From the NCBI GenBank assembly GCA_943842505.1, contig CALTDI010000014.1, positions 56,430-120,429 on the forward strand: a stretch of DNA of 64,000 nt. The letters run 5' to 3'. The DNA comes from an uncultured Pseudomonadales bacterium. Lineage in GTDB: Bacteria > Pseudomonadota > Gammaproteobacteria > Pseudomonadales > Pseudohongiellaceae. The notes beneath the pieces are model-generated. The model was not told where the DNA came from. It made no database searches and saw only the letters and a list, made by a program, of their open reading frames with translations. This document shows positions 7,609-15,809 of this stretch, piece after piece; positions within the stretch are counted from its first letter, which is position 1, and every line of letters begins with the position of its first letter. The position numbers and the translations under genes are program-made.

Positions 7609-8991
7609 CTAGCGTAATAGTCGAGCCCGGAATTTTCTTCCCTTTATCTTACCGTCGGCAAGAGTCGCAACGGCCAGCTTGGCGATGCTCTGTTCGACGG
7701 CGACATAGGCGACCTTGTCGAATAGAGTGATCTTGCCTATCTGTGCGCCACTAATGTCAGCGTTCGCAGTCAATGCGCCCAGTAAGTCTCCCGCCCTGAC
7801 CTTGTCTTTGCGTCCACCGTTTATGAATATTGTCACCATGAGTGGATAGAGCTTAAAATTCTTGGGTACTTTTAGAATTGCTGTATTACCTATAGGTGCA
7901 GCGCTGCCCTGGTACTCTTCGATTTCTTGCAGCCGGCGTTTTTCCGACGCTGTGAATAAGCTTACCGCCAGTCCCTTATTGCCCGCCCTAGCCGTACGAC
8001 CTATGCGATGAATATGTACTTCTGGGTCACGACTGAGTTCGAAATTGATAACGGCGGCCAACTCCTTCACATCGAGACCGCGAGCGGCGACGTCGGTGGC
8101 GATAAGAATCGAACTGCTTTTTCCGGAAAATTGGGCGAGCACCTGGTCGCGCTCGAATTGTTCCAGGTCGCCATGCAGAGCGAGCGCATGCAGATCGTGT
8201 TGACGCAGTTCTTTCAATAGCTGATCGCACTGCAACTTGGTGTTGCAGAAAACCAGACTCGATTCTGGCTGATAATGGGCAATGACTTTTAATAGCACCT
8301 CGACGCGCTCATGCTTGGCAACTTCGAAGAATAGCTGTTCGATGTCTGGGGTGTCCTGCTTGCTCTCGACTCGAATATCAACAGGATCGCGCTGCACGGC
8401 GTGGCTGATCTCCTCGATGCCATCAGGATAGGTTGCCGAGAATAAGAGTGTCTGTCTGGAGACGGGAGTCTTGGCGATAATCTGCATAATGTCGTCATGA
8501 AAGCCCATGTCTAACATGCGGTCGGCCTCATCCAACACCAGCGTCTGGGTAGTGTCGAGGTGCAAGGTGTTCTTCTCTAGATGTTTCAAAACACGCCCCG
8601 GGGTTCCTACCACGATATGCGGGTCGCGGCGCAGGGAGGCTAGTTGTGGCCCCATGGGTTTGCCGCCACAGAGAATGAGCAGTTTAATATTAGGAATCGC
8701 GTTGGCAAGCCGACGAATCTCCGCGGCTACCTGTTCGGCTAATTCGCGCGTGGGACACAACACCAGCGCCTGTGTGCTATAGGATTGCGAGTCGAGCTTA
8801 TTGAGTAGCCCGATTGCAAATGCCGCCGTTTTGCCGCTACCGGTCTTCGCCTGCGCGATAAGGTCTTTGCCTTGCAATAGATGCGGCAGCGTCTGCGCCT
8901 GCACGGGAGTCATCTCTGCATAGGCTAGCGCCGCTATGCTGGTAAGCAGCTCGGGGCGAAGTGTCAGTGCTGTAAAGGCTATGGAATCCAT
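7609..8991 (-). CDS. dbpA: ATP-dependent RNA helicase DbpA
   Basis: DEAD-box helicase with AKTGSGKT (48-55), DEAD in LVLDEADRMLDMGF, SAT in LLFSATYP, and HRIGRTARAG. The C-terminal VTIFINGGRKDKVRAGDLLGAL...GKITLFDKVAYVAVE is the DbpA RNA-binding domain that recognises 23S rRNA hairpin 92, so the assignment to DbpA, involved in 50S subunit assembly, is firm. Start taken at the ATG opening MDSIAFTALTLRPELL, giving 460 residues, close to E. coli DbpA (457); the frame is open 21 codons further upstream. Confidence 0.95.
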   Translation of the reverse strand: MDSIAFTALTLRPELLTSIAALAYAEMTPVQAQTLPHLLQGKDLIAQAKTGSGKTAAFAIGLLNKLDSQSYSTQALVLCPTRELAEQVAAEIRRLANAIPNIKLLILCGGKPMGPQLASLRRDPHIVVGTPGRVLKHLEKNTLHLDTTQTLVLDEADRMLDMGFHDDIMQIIAKTPVSRQTLLFSATYPDGIEEISHAVQRDPVDIRVESKQDTPDIEQLFFEVAKHERVEVLLKVIAHYQPESSLVFCNTKLQCDQLLKELRQHDLHALALHGDLEQFERDQVLAQFSGKSSSILIATDVAARGLDVKELAAVINFELSRDPEVHIHRIGRTARAGNKGLAVSLFTASEKRRLQEIEEYQGSAAPIGNTAILKVPKNFKLYPLMVTIFINGGRKDKVRAGDLLGALTANADISGAQIGKITLFDKVAYVAVEQSIAKLAVATLADGKIKGRKFRARLLR

Positions 8992-9170
8992 TTTAGTGCC
9001 AACTATTGAGGGGCGCCGATCATAGCAGACAAGCCCTCGCCCTGCGAACGCCACCGGTGTGCTGCGAATTGATGCGGTGTCAGTATGAAATAGGACTTCT
9101 CAATATTCAAAGATCGGTTCTGATTCGGGCTGCGCAGTTTTTAGTAAGACTTGCCTGTATGGTCAGAGGC

Positions 9171-10754
9171 TCACTCGATTAGCGCAGGAAATCCCTGAGG
9201 TGGCTTTCTGTGCTTCGTAAGCTGCTCATAGCTATAGGCTATTTCGATCAGTGTGCCTTCTGCATAGGGGCGTCCTACCACCTGAATACCCGCCGGCAGC
9301 TTGTCCTGCCAGAACCCCATTGGCACTGTAACGGCGGGTAAGCCAGCGGCAGGAACCAATAATTGACTGTTATCCCCCAGGTACTCTTCGTTAGCGTTAT
9401 CAATATGTGCTGGAGGATTCGACCAGGTAGGATAGATGAGCGCATCTAGATTGACGGCATCCATGGCCCTTACTGTGTTTTCAAGAAGCTGGTTGCGTAG
9501 TGGATGATTGGGCCAGATAAGGCAGGGGTCTTGCCTTTCATCTGGCGCCGTATCCAGTGGAAACTGGGAGAAGAATTCGAGGGATCCTTTGGATTCAATG
9601 GCGAACTGACCCGACTCTAGCACTGTAGCCACATCCAGTAGGGGTGGCTCATCCAGAGAGCTTAAGTATTGTTTGAGGTCATAGCGAAAACTGCCGCAGG
9701 ATTGTATGGTGTCATTGAGCGTATCGAAATTTTCGATAGCGACAAAATCTACCACCGTCGCTCCAGCCGAGCGCATGTCATCGAGCGCATCGAAGAAGAG
9801 CTGTTTAATCTCGGCATCGGCGGTGTCGTGATCAACCAGCCGTCTGAACACACCGATACGCTTTCCGTTTAAGCCATCTTGTTTAAGGAACTCACGATAG
9901 TCAGCTTCCCTTCTATTCGGAACCGACAGGCTGTCGTTTGGATCATAGCCGGCGACGACATTAAAAAGTTTTACACCGTCTTCTACAGACCGTGTCATCG
10001 GTCCAGCGACATCTCTATCGAATATTAGCGGTATTACACCATCTCTACTGGTCAGGCCCAGCGTCGAGCGAATGCCAAACAAGGCCAGATGTGAAGACGG
10101 CCCCCTGATCGAGTTCCCAGTATCGCTACCCATGCCGGCGACGGCGAAGTTGGCAGCGACTGCCGAAGCGGTGCCGCCAGAAGAACCGGCAGGAACAAAA
10201 TTAGTGTCGTAGGCGTTCGCGGTTCGGCCGAAGGATGAGGAAACGGTCTCTCTAGGACTGAATGCCCATTCAGCCATATTGGTCTTCGCTATTATTATTG
10301 CCCCGGCTTCACGAAGCTTTCGCACCATAAAGGCGTCATCCGGTGGATAGCTTTCCAGGAGCGTAATGGAGCCTCCCGTGGTTATCATGTCATGGGTATC
10401 GAAATTATCTTTCACTACTATGGGTGTGCAGAATAATTCTGGAAGCGACTCATTGGATGCCAGAGCCCGATCGACTTCGTCCGCCTTGGCTAAGGCTGTG
10501 GGATTAGTCACGATGATTGCATTAATCCCGCTGGACTGATCGTAGGTTTCTATACGCTGCAGGTAGCTTGAGACCACTCCATGGCAGGAAGTTTCACCCG
10601 CAACTAGCGCATCTTGAATGTCACCGATAGTGGTCTCCACTATATCCAACGGCTGCCCCGATTGGCAGGCAGCGAGCCCTACAGATACAACAATCACTAT
10701 CAAGGGTTTTTGCAAGCGGACTGCGAGTGCTTTATGTATTCCTGTTAGCTTCAC
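9171..10754 (-). CDS. Amidase-signature family lipoprotein
   Basis: Amidase signature enzyme of about 527 residues with the Ser-cisSer-Lys set: lysine in VVKDNFDTHDM, the GSSGGTASAVAA loop and GSDTGNSIRGPSS. The usual GSDTGGS has Asn in place of one glycine. N-terminal hydrophobic stretch followed by the lipobox LAAC places it as a lipoprotein in the cell envelope. Start chosen at GTG with AGGA eight bases upstream; a TTG 14 codons earlier is possible. C-terminal PAAGLPAVTVPMGF...LPAGIQVVGRPYAEGTLI is typical of GatA-like amidases. It is not GatA itself, which is cytoplasmic. Substrate probably an amide or peptide amide. Confidence 0.9.
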   Translation of the reverse strand: MKLTGIHKALAVRLQKPLIVIVVSVGLAACQSGQPLDIVETTIGDIQDALVAGETSCHGVVSSYLQRIETYDQSSGINAIIVTNPTALAKADEVDRALASNESLPELFCTPIVVKDNFDTHDMITTGGSITLLESYPPDDAFMVRKLREAGAIIIAKTNMAEWAFSPRETVSSSFGRTANAYDTNFVPAGSSGGTASAVAANFAVAGMGSDTGNSIRGPSSHLALFGIRSTLGLTSRDGVIPLIFDRDVAGPMTRSVEDGVKLFNVVAGYDPNDSLSVPNRREADYREFLKQDGLNGKRIGVFRRLVDHDTADAEIKQLFFDALDDMRSAGATVVDFVAIENFDTLNDTIQSCGSFRYDLKQYLSSLDEPPLLDVATVLESGQFAIESKGSLEFFSQFPLDTAPDERQDPCLIWPNHPLRNQLLENTVRAMDAVNLDALIYPTWSNPPAHIDNANEEYLGDNSQLLVPAAGLPAVTVPMGFWQDKLPAGIQVVGRPYAEGTLIEIAYSYEQLTKHRKPPQGFPALIE

Positions 10755-11001
10755 TTGTGTTGTTCCTGTCTCTAGATCGGTGAGTTTATTATGCAATAAA
10801 TTTCAATGTTCTACGCGATGAATGCGTCATCGCTCTATCGTTCTATCGCTTAGCGCTTGTTATGACTTCTCGCCATCTCCTTCGTAGTCATCAGACTAAT
10901 TGATGGCGAGGCAATCTCTATAATTACAACATTCAAGCGTGCTATGGGGTTATTGAAAAGAAGCATCCGAAACTATTCTAGATTCAGGTGGCTTCCATTA
11001 A

Positions 11002-12306
11002 CTATTTGTAAAGACGATACATCAGCAGCGCCGCGCGTTTGCTCTGACTGGGCAGCGCGGACATTCGCGCAGTTTCGTTTATAGTATGTCCGCCAGACCC
11101 GCTCAAGCCCAGACCATCGATAGCCATGTCTACAAGCCCCGATGTAAATGAGACATCGGCTGCACCTGCCACGCGTGGATTGACGGGAGCGACACTACCA
11201 AAGCCAAGGTCGAGGCTCGCCCCACTGTAGACACGCAATAATTCAGCATTGCCTTCGGTAGGTGCCAGGGGTGGATAGCCATCATCGAATTCAATCTCTG
11301 CGCTGGTTTGGGGGAAGTTGGCGGCGACTATTTCGCGCATGGTACTGCGTGCTCTCTCCAATTGCTCCAGAGAGACCGCGCGCAGGTCACCAGTTACCAG
11401 CGCACTCTCAGCAACTACGTTATTCTTGCCAAACGCAGTGCCGCTGCTGGACTGGGTGTCATGAGTGATCTCGCTGCCACCCAGGATGCGACCTGGATTA
11501 AAGGTGAGGTTCTCTTCCTGTTGCAGGTTCTCCATAAACAACAGCAATATCCTCGCCGTTTCATAAATTGCGCCTGGGCCGATGTCTTCGCGAAATACCT
11601 GTGAAGAATGCGCGGGTGTGCCCTTAACTTGGAGAGTCCAGTCTGAAGAACCGCGCCGTGAGATGTTTGCCGTTGCCGGATTGCCATCGCCATCTTCAAA
11701 ACCGATAGCAATATCAGCGTATTCGGCGGCATCGATGAGTGCCTTCTTGCTCAATGAAAGTGGGCTACCGCTCAGTTCTTCATCACCGGTAAGCACCACA
11801 GTAATGTCCATGTCTTGTAACTGGCCGGATGCGTTGAGCGCGCGCAGCGCCTGCAGCATGATGAGGTTGCCACCCTTCATGTCGGTGATGCCGGGGCCGG
11901 CGGCTCGCTCAGCATCGATGCGCTCGAAGCGCTGAAAGGGATTGCTGGGTTCAAATACGGTATCTAGATGTCCTATCAGTAGAAGCTTGGGCCCGTTACC
12001 TTCGCCGCGTATCTCGGCGATCAGGTGGCCGGCACGACCGAAGCCCGCGCCATCTTCCCAGCGTGTCTCAAACCCAATCGCATCGAAGTGGGGCATCAGT
12101 AGCTCACCGACCCTGCGCACTCCAGCAAAGTTCATGGTGCCACTGTTGATGTTTACGCTTTCAATGAGTAGTTCTTCAGCGGCAGCGTTACTGTTATCGA
12201 TAAACTCGACCATTGCTTGTTCAGTACTATCAAGCTGGGCAAAAGTCGGAAGTTGCCAGCTCATCGCCAGAAACAGAACAGCGGCATTAAAAGTAGAGCG
12301 AGTCAT
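11002..12306 (-). CDS. Secreted M20 family zinc metallopeptidase (glutamate carboxypeptidase-like)
   Basis: About 434 residues with a signal peptide ending near TFAQ. M20 metal ligands are visible: LLLIGHLDTVFEP (His and first Asp), GPGITDMKGGNLI (bridging Asp), VLTGDEELSGSPLS (catalytic and ligand Glu), IGFEDGDG and a final GSGGHTINE histidine. The dimerisation domain contains TPAHSSQVF. The best overall match is the carboxypeptidase G2 branch, which removes C-terminal glutamate. ATG at 12306 is preferred over GTG at 12315 because AAGG lies at correct distance. Exported, so it acts in the periplasm. Confidence 0.9.
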   Translation of the reverse strand: MTRSTFNAAVLFLAMSWQLPTFAQLDSTEQAMVEFIDNSNAAAEELLIESVNINSGTMNFAGVRRVGELLMPHFDAIGFETRWEDGAGFGRAGHLIAEIRGEGNGPKLLLIGHLDTVFEPSNPFQRFERIDAERAAGPGITDMKGGNLIMLQALRALNASGQLQDMDITVVLTGDEELSGSPLSLSKKALIDAAEYADIAIGFEDGDGNPATANISRRGSSDWTLQVKGTPAHSSQVFREDIGPGAIYETARILLLFMENLQQEENLTFNPGRILGGSEITHDTQSSSGTAFGKNNVVAESALVTGDLRAVSLEQLERARSTMREIVAANFPQTSAEIEFDDGYPPLAPTEGNAELLRVYSGASLDLGFGSVAPVNPRVAGAADVSFTSGLVDMAIDGLGLSGSGGHTINETARMSALPSQSKRAALLMYRLYK

Positions 12307-12960
12307 AGAGAGCACCTTTGAGAGTATCGAGTGGAGAATATAGAGTATGTCTATTACAGCACCCAGTGGCTATACCCTGTCAATGTTGTGAATCAGGAAC
12401 ATTAGATCATAGACTTCAGATTGCCAGATCGCCTTCTTTATAATTCAGCAATTAAATCAACACTATAAACCAGAGGGACGGACTTAAACCTTACTCTGCT
12501 ATTGCTTAATGCGTCAGCGGAAACAAGGCAAAAACACAGTGGATATGAGCTTCTATTGCTTACCTTATTGTGCCTATTTCGAAAGCGGCTATATTAGTGC
12601 AAGCCAATAAGGCGTATAGTACCTAGCTGTCCCTCCGCATAACGAGCTTACTGGCAACCAGCCTAGTTACCTCCATTCTGCATCCCATTTGCCTTGAGTA
12701 GGTGGGGACTGATCTTTTGTACTCACCATTGTTTACGGCTGTCATAGATAGTTGCCGCATCAAAGTAGTGTTTGAAATTTCGCGCGTTGATCTAACGAAG
12801 AATCAACGCGGGCATACTTATTGTTTTTGACCGCGCATTGTGTAGACCTATTTACCCTGTGACTCGCCCGAGATTAGAGCGTTGTCAGCTGCGTATTTCA
12901 TTGTAGATATCGGCTCTCAAGAGTGCCGGTATAGTTTCCCCAAATCTTTTCAGGATATAT
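12307..12960. other. Long intergenic region, one hairpin
   Basis: About 650 bases between divergent genes hold no convincing ORF. A 9-bp perfect inverted repeat CGCGTTGAT/ATCAACGCG (12783-12791 and 12802-12810, 10-base loop) is the only clear structure; no T-tract follows it, so it could be an operator or a cryptic RNA hairpin. Confidence 0.45.
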
Positions 12961-13614
12961 ATGGCACTTGATAGTGTGAAGCAAGACGACCTACAACCCA
13001 CCATTCTTTCCTATGTTAAAGACATCCCAAATCTGTGCTCACTTGCGGGTCTAGCTTGTACTGTTTCAGCCATCTATTTGAGTATTCTCGGTGTTTACTA
13101 CGGGGCAATGATAGGAATGATCTGGGCGGTGGCTTTTGATTGGGCAGATGGGCTGATTGCGAGAAGGCTTAAGGGGCGAACCGGTAACGATCGAATTTTT
13201 GGTGGCCAGCTTGATGTGGTAATCGACATCGTTAGCTATGGAGTTACACCTGCGATTCTTCTGCTTAGCTACGGAAAATTCGAAGCAGTTTTTCTGATAG
13301 GTGCGTTTATTGTTCTGGCAGCGAGCGCAATTAGACTAAGTTATTTTAGTACCTACGGGCTTTCATCCGATTCCAAGTACACAGGCCTGGCCCTCGATAA
13401 TAATAGTCTTGTTTTGGTTTTTCTGTTTCTCTTCGAAAGTATCTTTAGTGAGCAAGTATTCTCTCTCGTTCTCTACGGGGTTTGTGTTCTCTTGGCTGGG
13501 TTAAATGTATCGCAGATCAAGACTCCCAAATTTTCCGGAAACCCAACTAGCGTTTACATGCTCGCTGTTTATACAGCTAGCATAACTGCTATCTATGCAT
13601 GGAAGCTTTTATAG
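12961..13614 (+). CDS. CDP-alcohol phosphatidyltransferase family membrane protein
   Basis: The 217-residue integral membrane protein has the full CDP-alcohol phosphotransferase motif: D60-xx-D63-G-xx-A67-R68, then G81-xxx-D85-xxx-D89 (FDWADGLIARR and GGQLDVVID). Six or so hydrophobic segments follow. The family transfers a phosphoalcohol between CDP and an alcohol acceptor at the inner membrane, for example phosphatidylserine or phosphatidylinositol-phosphate synthases. The next gene 63 bases downstream encodes a cytidylyltransferase that could make its CDP-alcohol substrate, which argues against an ordinary CDP-diacylglycerol-only enzyme. Exact product unknown. Confidence 0.88.
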   Translation: MALDSVKQDDLQPTILSYVKDIPNLCSLAGLACTVSAIYLSILGVYYGAMIGMIWAVAFDWADGLIARRLKGRTGNDRIFGGQLDVVIDIVSYGVTPAILLLSYGKFEAVFLIGAFIVLAASAIRLSYFSTYGLSSDSKYTGLALDNNSLVLVFLFLFESIFSEQVFSLVLYGVCVLLAGLNVSQIKTPKFSGNPTSVYMLAVYTASITAIYAWKLL

Positions 13615-13677
13615 AAAGCTAAAGAATTCGTTCTATAAGTTAATTAACACCGACAAAACACAAGGATTAAACAGCAC

Positions 13678-14151
13678 ATGGTTGTATACACAGTAGGAAC
13701 TTTCGATATGTTACACGTAGGTCATCTAGCATTATTGGAGCACTGTCGAAGGCTGGGCAGCGTTGTAGCGGTTGGTGTTGCCTCTGATCGGGTCGTAAAT
13801 TCCTATAAACCTAATAAGCCTGTTATCCCTCTAGAGCAAAGAATGCAGATGCTCAGATCGCTGCGTTGCGTAGATGTAGTAAGACCGTATTTTGAGCTCG
13901 AATATGTATCCGGCTGCAGAGATTTGGATGTTGATATCTTTGTTGTAGGAGAAGATTGGGGCGATAAGCCGCATAACATCGATGTGGAAAATTTTCTTAA
14001 GAGCAAGGGCAGTGAGATAGTCAAAGTCAATTACGACCTTCGAACTTCCTCTTCGCAGATTAAGAAAGATGTGTTGGCGCAACCTGTAATTGGCAGGGAA
14101 CTACCGCATGCTATTGCTGGGAGTCGGCAGACGGGCGCGTTCGCTCTATAA
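13678..14151 (+). CDS. Glycerol-3-phosphate/ethanolamine-phosphate-type cytidylyltransferase
   Basis: The 157-residue protein begins VVYTVGTFDMLHVGHLALL, with HVGH at 13-16, the nucleotidyltransferase signature of the TagD/ECT group. VVGEDWGDKP and LRTSSSQIKKD stand for the second conserved block (usually RTxGISTT-like). It would activate a phospho-alcohol with CTP to a CDP-alcohol in the cytoplasm. About 20 residues at the C-terminus extend past the core. Adjacent to and downstream of a CDP-alcohol phosphotransferase, so the two likely form a two-step pathway. Which alcohol is used cannot be told. Confidence 0.85.
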   Translation: MVVYTVGTFDMLHVGHLALLEHCRRLGSVVAVGVASDRVVNSYKPNKPVIPLEQRMQMLRSLRCVDVVRPYFELEYVSGCRDLDVDIFVVGEDWGDKPHNIDVENFLKSKGSEIVKVNYDLRTSSSQIKKDVLAQPVIGRELPHAIAGSRQTGAFAL

Positions 14152-14240
14152 GTTTTGTCTCTGTGTTAGAGCCAAATCTGAATACCAAATTTGAATAAGA
14201 GAGACCCTAATCAATCGTACGATTACCGAGGATGATAATC

Positions 14241-14357
14241 ATGAGTAAGGCTCAAAAAAGCAACAAGGAAACCAAGAAGAAAGCGGCGCTGACCCCGAAG
14301 GAGAAGAAGGCCGCTAAGGCGGCAGGTAAGCAAGCTAAGAATGTACTTGGTAACTAG
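14241..14357 (+). CDS. Very small lysine-rich protein
   Basis: A 38-residue frame, MSKAQKSNKETKKKAAL then TPKEKKAAKAAGKQAK, starts at ATG with GAGG nine bases upstream. About a third of the residues are lysine. I recognise the pattern SKAxKSNKExKK...LTPKEKKAAK from small conserved hypothetical proteins of gammaproteobacteria; function unknown. The strong charge suggests binding of nucleic acid or ribosome, but that is inference. It stands 90 bases after the cytidylyltransferase gene. Confidence 0.7.
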   Translation: MSKAQKSNKETKKKAALTPKEKKAAKAAGKQAKNVLGN

Positions 14358-14362
14358 CTTAA

Positions 14363-14497
14363 TTAGTTCGCATTCGTAGAGAGAAAGGCGATTAGAAAGG
14401 CCTCGATAGATTCGCCCACGCTGGGAACAAGCAATAGGATCAGCACAGTAAGTACTGATCCGGCGGCGCAAAGAATAAGATAGTTTCTTAGTGTCAT
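14363..14497 (-). CDS. Small single-span membrane peptide
   Basis: A 44-residue frame beginning MTLRNYLILCAAGSV with ATG preceded by AAGGAAG. Residues 5-26 are a continuous hydrophobic span (LILCAAGSVLTVLILLLVP), followed by SVGESIEAFLIAFLSTNAN. It is 16 bases downstream of the gene at 14514 on the same strand and probably co-transcribed. I do not recognise a family. The stop lies only six bases from the converging small basic gene. Confidence 0.55.
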   Translation of the reverse strand: MTLRNYLILCAAGSVLTVLILLLVPSVGESIEAFLIAFLSTNAN

Positions 14498-14513
14498 GAT
14501 AGCTTCCTTTAGT

Positions 14514-15062
14514 CTAGCGAGGGGCGAGCTCGAATATCCAGCTGTTACCGTCTTCGATGTCTGCTCTGGCGGTGGCGATTGCTTCGGCCGACACTGGCGT
14601 GGGCACGCCGCTGTACTTGGCTAGCAATTTAGCAGCCACCCCATTCAGCACATCGCCTTCCTCAATCCGAACAAGCTTTCTGGGGTAGCGTACATTGTTG
14701 ACGCGCAACACGCCTTCATCATTGCCTGCGTCCGCGTCAAACGCCCATTCCTTCCAAACCTTACCGAGAAAGGACTTCATGTAGCCTGAGACCACGTAAA
14801 TCTTGCCGTCGCTCTCGAGTATAAAAATGCGGCGTGTGGCCATCGGGTCGTTTAGCTGTAGCTCGATAGTAAAGATGTCATCGGTGAAGCTCCAGTCTGG
14901 CTCGGGCCCGGTGTGTAGCTCTCCTGCAATCATCTCGCCACCAGGGAAAACTACCGTGGCACCATCACCACTACTGCGCTGGACGCGAAGCGTGCCGATC
15001 GTTACCGCACCAAGCAGCACAACGAATCCAAGCATCTGCAGCACGATCTTAAGAATTTTCAC
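14514..15062 (-). CDS. Membrane-anchored protein of unknown function, split-barrel-like
   Basis: A 182-residue protein with an N-terminal membrane anchor (about 5-26). Starts at GTG with TTTGGAGG upstream, a strong SD. The body has FPGGEMIAGEL, PDWSFTDD, ELQLNDP and SDGKIYVVSGY. The same order LPGLWLSGEV, TDWSWVSD, LETRT, GDKLYIGG occurs in the protein at 52995-53582, so the two are paralogues. The pattern resembles small flavin-binding split-barrel proteins (PNPOx/deazaflavin nitroreductase type), but no cofactor motif is certain. Upstream of the 44-residue peptide gene. Confidence 0.7.
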   Translation of the reverse strand: MKILKIVLQMLGFVVLLGAVTIGTLRVQRSSGDGATVVFPGGEMIAGELHTGPEPDWSFTDDIFTIELQLNDPMATRRIFILESDGKIYVVSGYMKSFLGKVWKEWAFDADAGNDEGVLRVNNVRYPRKLVRIEEGDVLNGVAAKLLAKYSGVPTPVSAEAIATARADIEDGNSWIFELAPR

Positions 15063-15290
15063 CAGCGAGCCTCCAAAGCGTCAATAGGCTCGAATAGTAA
15101 GTGATTTGCGGCAGCGCGTCTCTTTTTTCGACATCGTCGGTCGGTGCGAATCCTGTTGAGGGCAACAAAAAGTCGACGTTCTAATCCCGCCTTAGCCTGG
15201 GAAGAAGGCCCTAGGCATTGCCTTTCGCGTGCATCGGACTACACTCCTAGGGCAATACTAATTTTCTGATCGATTCAAAAGGTATCTACG

Positions 15291-15677
15291 ATGAAATTAA
15301 CTCTCATAAGAAAAATAATAGGGGTTATCCTGCTGGGCGCTTTTTCCCAGTTTTCCATGGCCGACAATGCCTCTTCCGCTACTGAAATAGCCGGAATTGT
15401 AGCTTCCATGAACCATTTTGCTTCTGATGCGGACAAAGCCAAGTTGATGGCTATCTCGGCCGACGATAGTCTCGCTGGTGCAGTTCGAGCGATGGCTACT
15501 GCCGTGACGAATATTGCCCATGCGGCCAATGCGGAAGGCAAAGCGGCGATGGCAACACTGGCCGCTAATGATCAGGCTCCGGATCGTGCCAGAGCCTTGG
15601 CAGGCGTAATCGGAAACTTCAATCACATGGCGAGTGCAGACGATAAGGCTAAACTTACCGAGTTGTTCGACTTATAG
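15291..15677 (+). CDS. Small secreted helical protein with internal duplication
   Basis: A 128-residue protein with a signal peptide (about 1-24, ending SMA) and an alanine-rich helical body. Two copies of a motif are visible: IVASMNHFASDADKAKLMAI near residue 36 and VIGNFNHMASADDKAKLTEL near the C-terminus, so the body may have arisen by duplication. ATG with AAGG upstream. An 8-bp inverted repeat GCCCTAGG/CCTAGGGC (15208-15253) sits just upstream and could be an operator. A strong terminator follows. No family recognised. Confidence 0.75.
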   Translation: MKLTLIRKIIGVILLGAFSQFSMADNASSATEIAGIVASMNHFASDADKAKLMAISADDSLAGAVRAMATAVTNIAHAANAEGKAAMATLAANDQAPDRARALAGVIGNFNHMASADDKAKLTELFDL

Positions 15678-15686
15678 TCTACACAG

Positions 15687-15729
15687 AATAAAAAAGCCTC
15701 GATTCGTAAAGAGTCGAGGCTTTTTTATT
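15687..15729. terminator. Intrinsic terminator
   Basis: A 19-bp stem with one wobble pair, GC core GCCTCGA/TCGAGGC, loop GTAAA, and a run of six T, 10 bases after the stop of the small secreted protein gene. Confidence 0.93.
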
Positions 15730-15809
15730 CTATACTTAAATCCAGTTAATGATTTTATAGTTGTGAAACTCCGGCAATGCAACACACCACTGAATAACGA
15801 AACTAGAAA

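Noticed and set aside
12960..14160. Possible teichoic acid-like glycerol pathway
   Set aside because: TagD-like protein alone suggests CDP-glycerol, but the Gram-negative context and CDP-alcohol phosphotransferase partner make teichoic acid unlikely.
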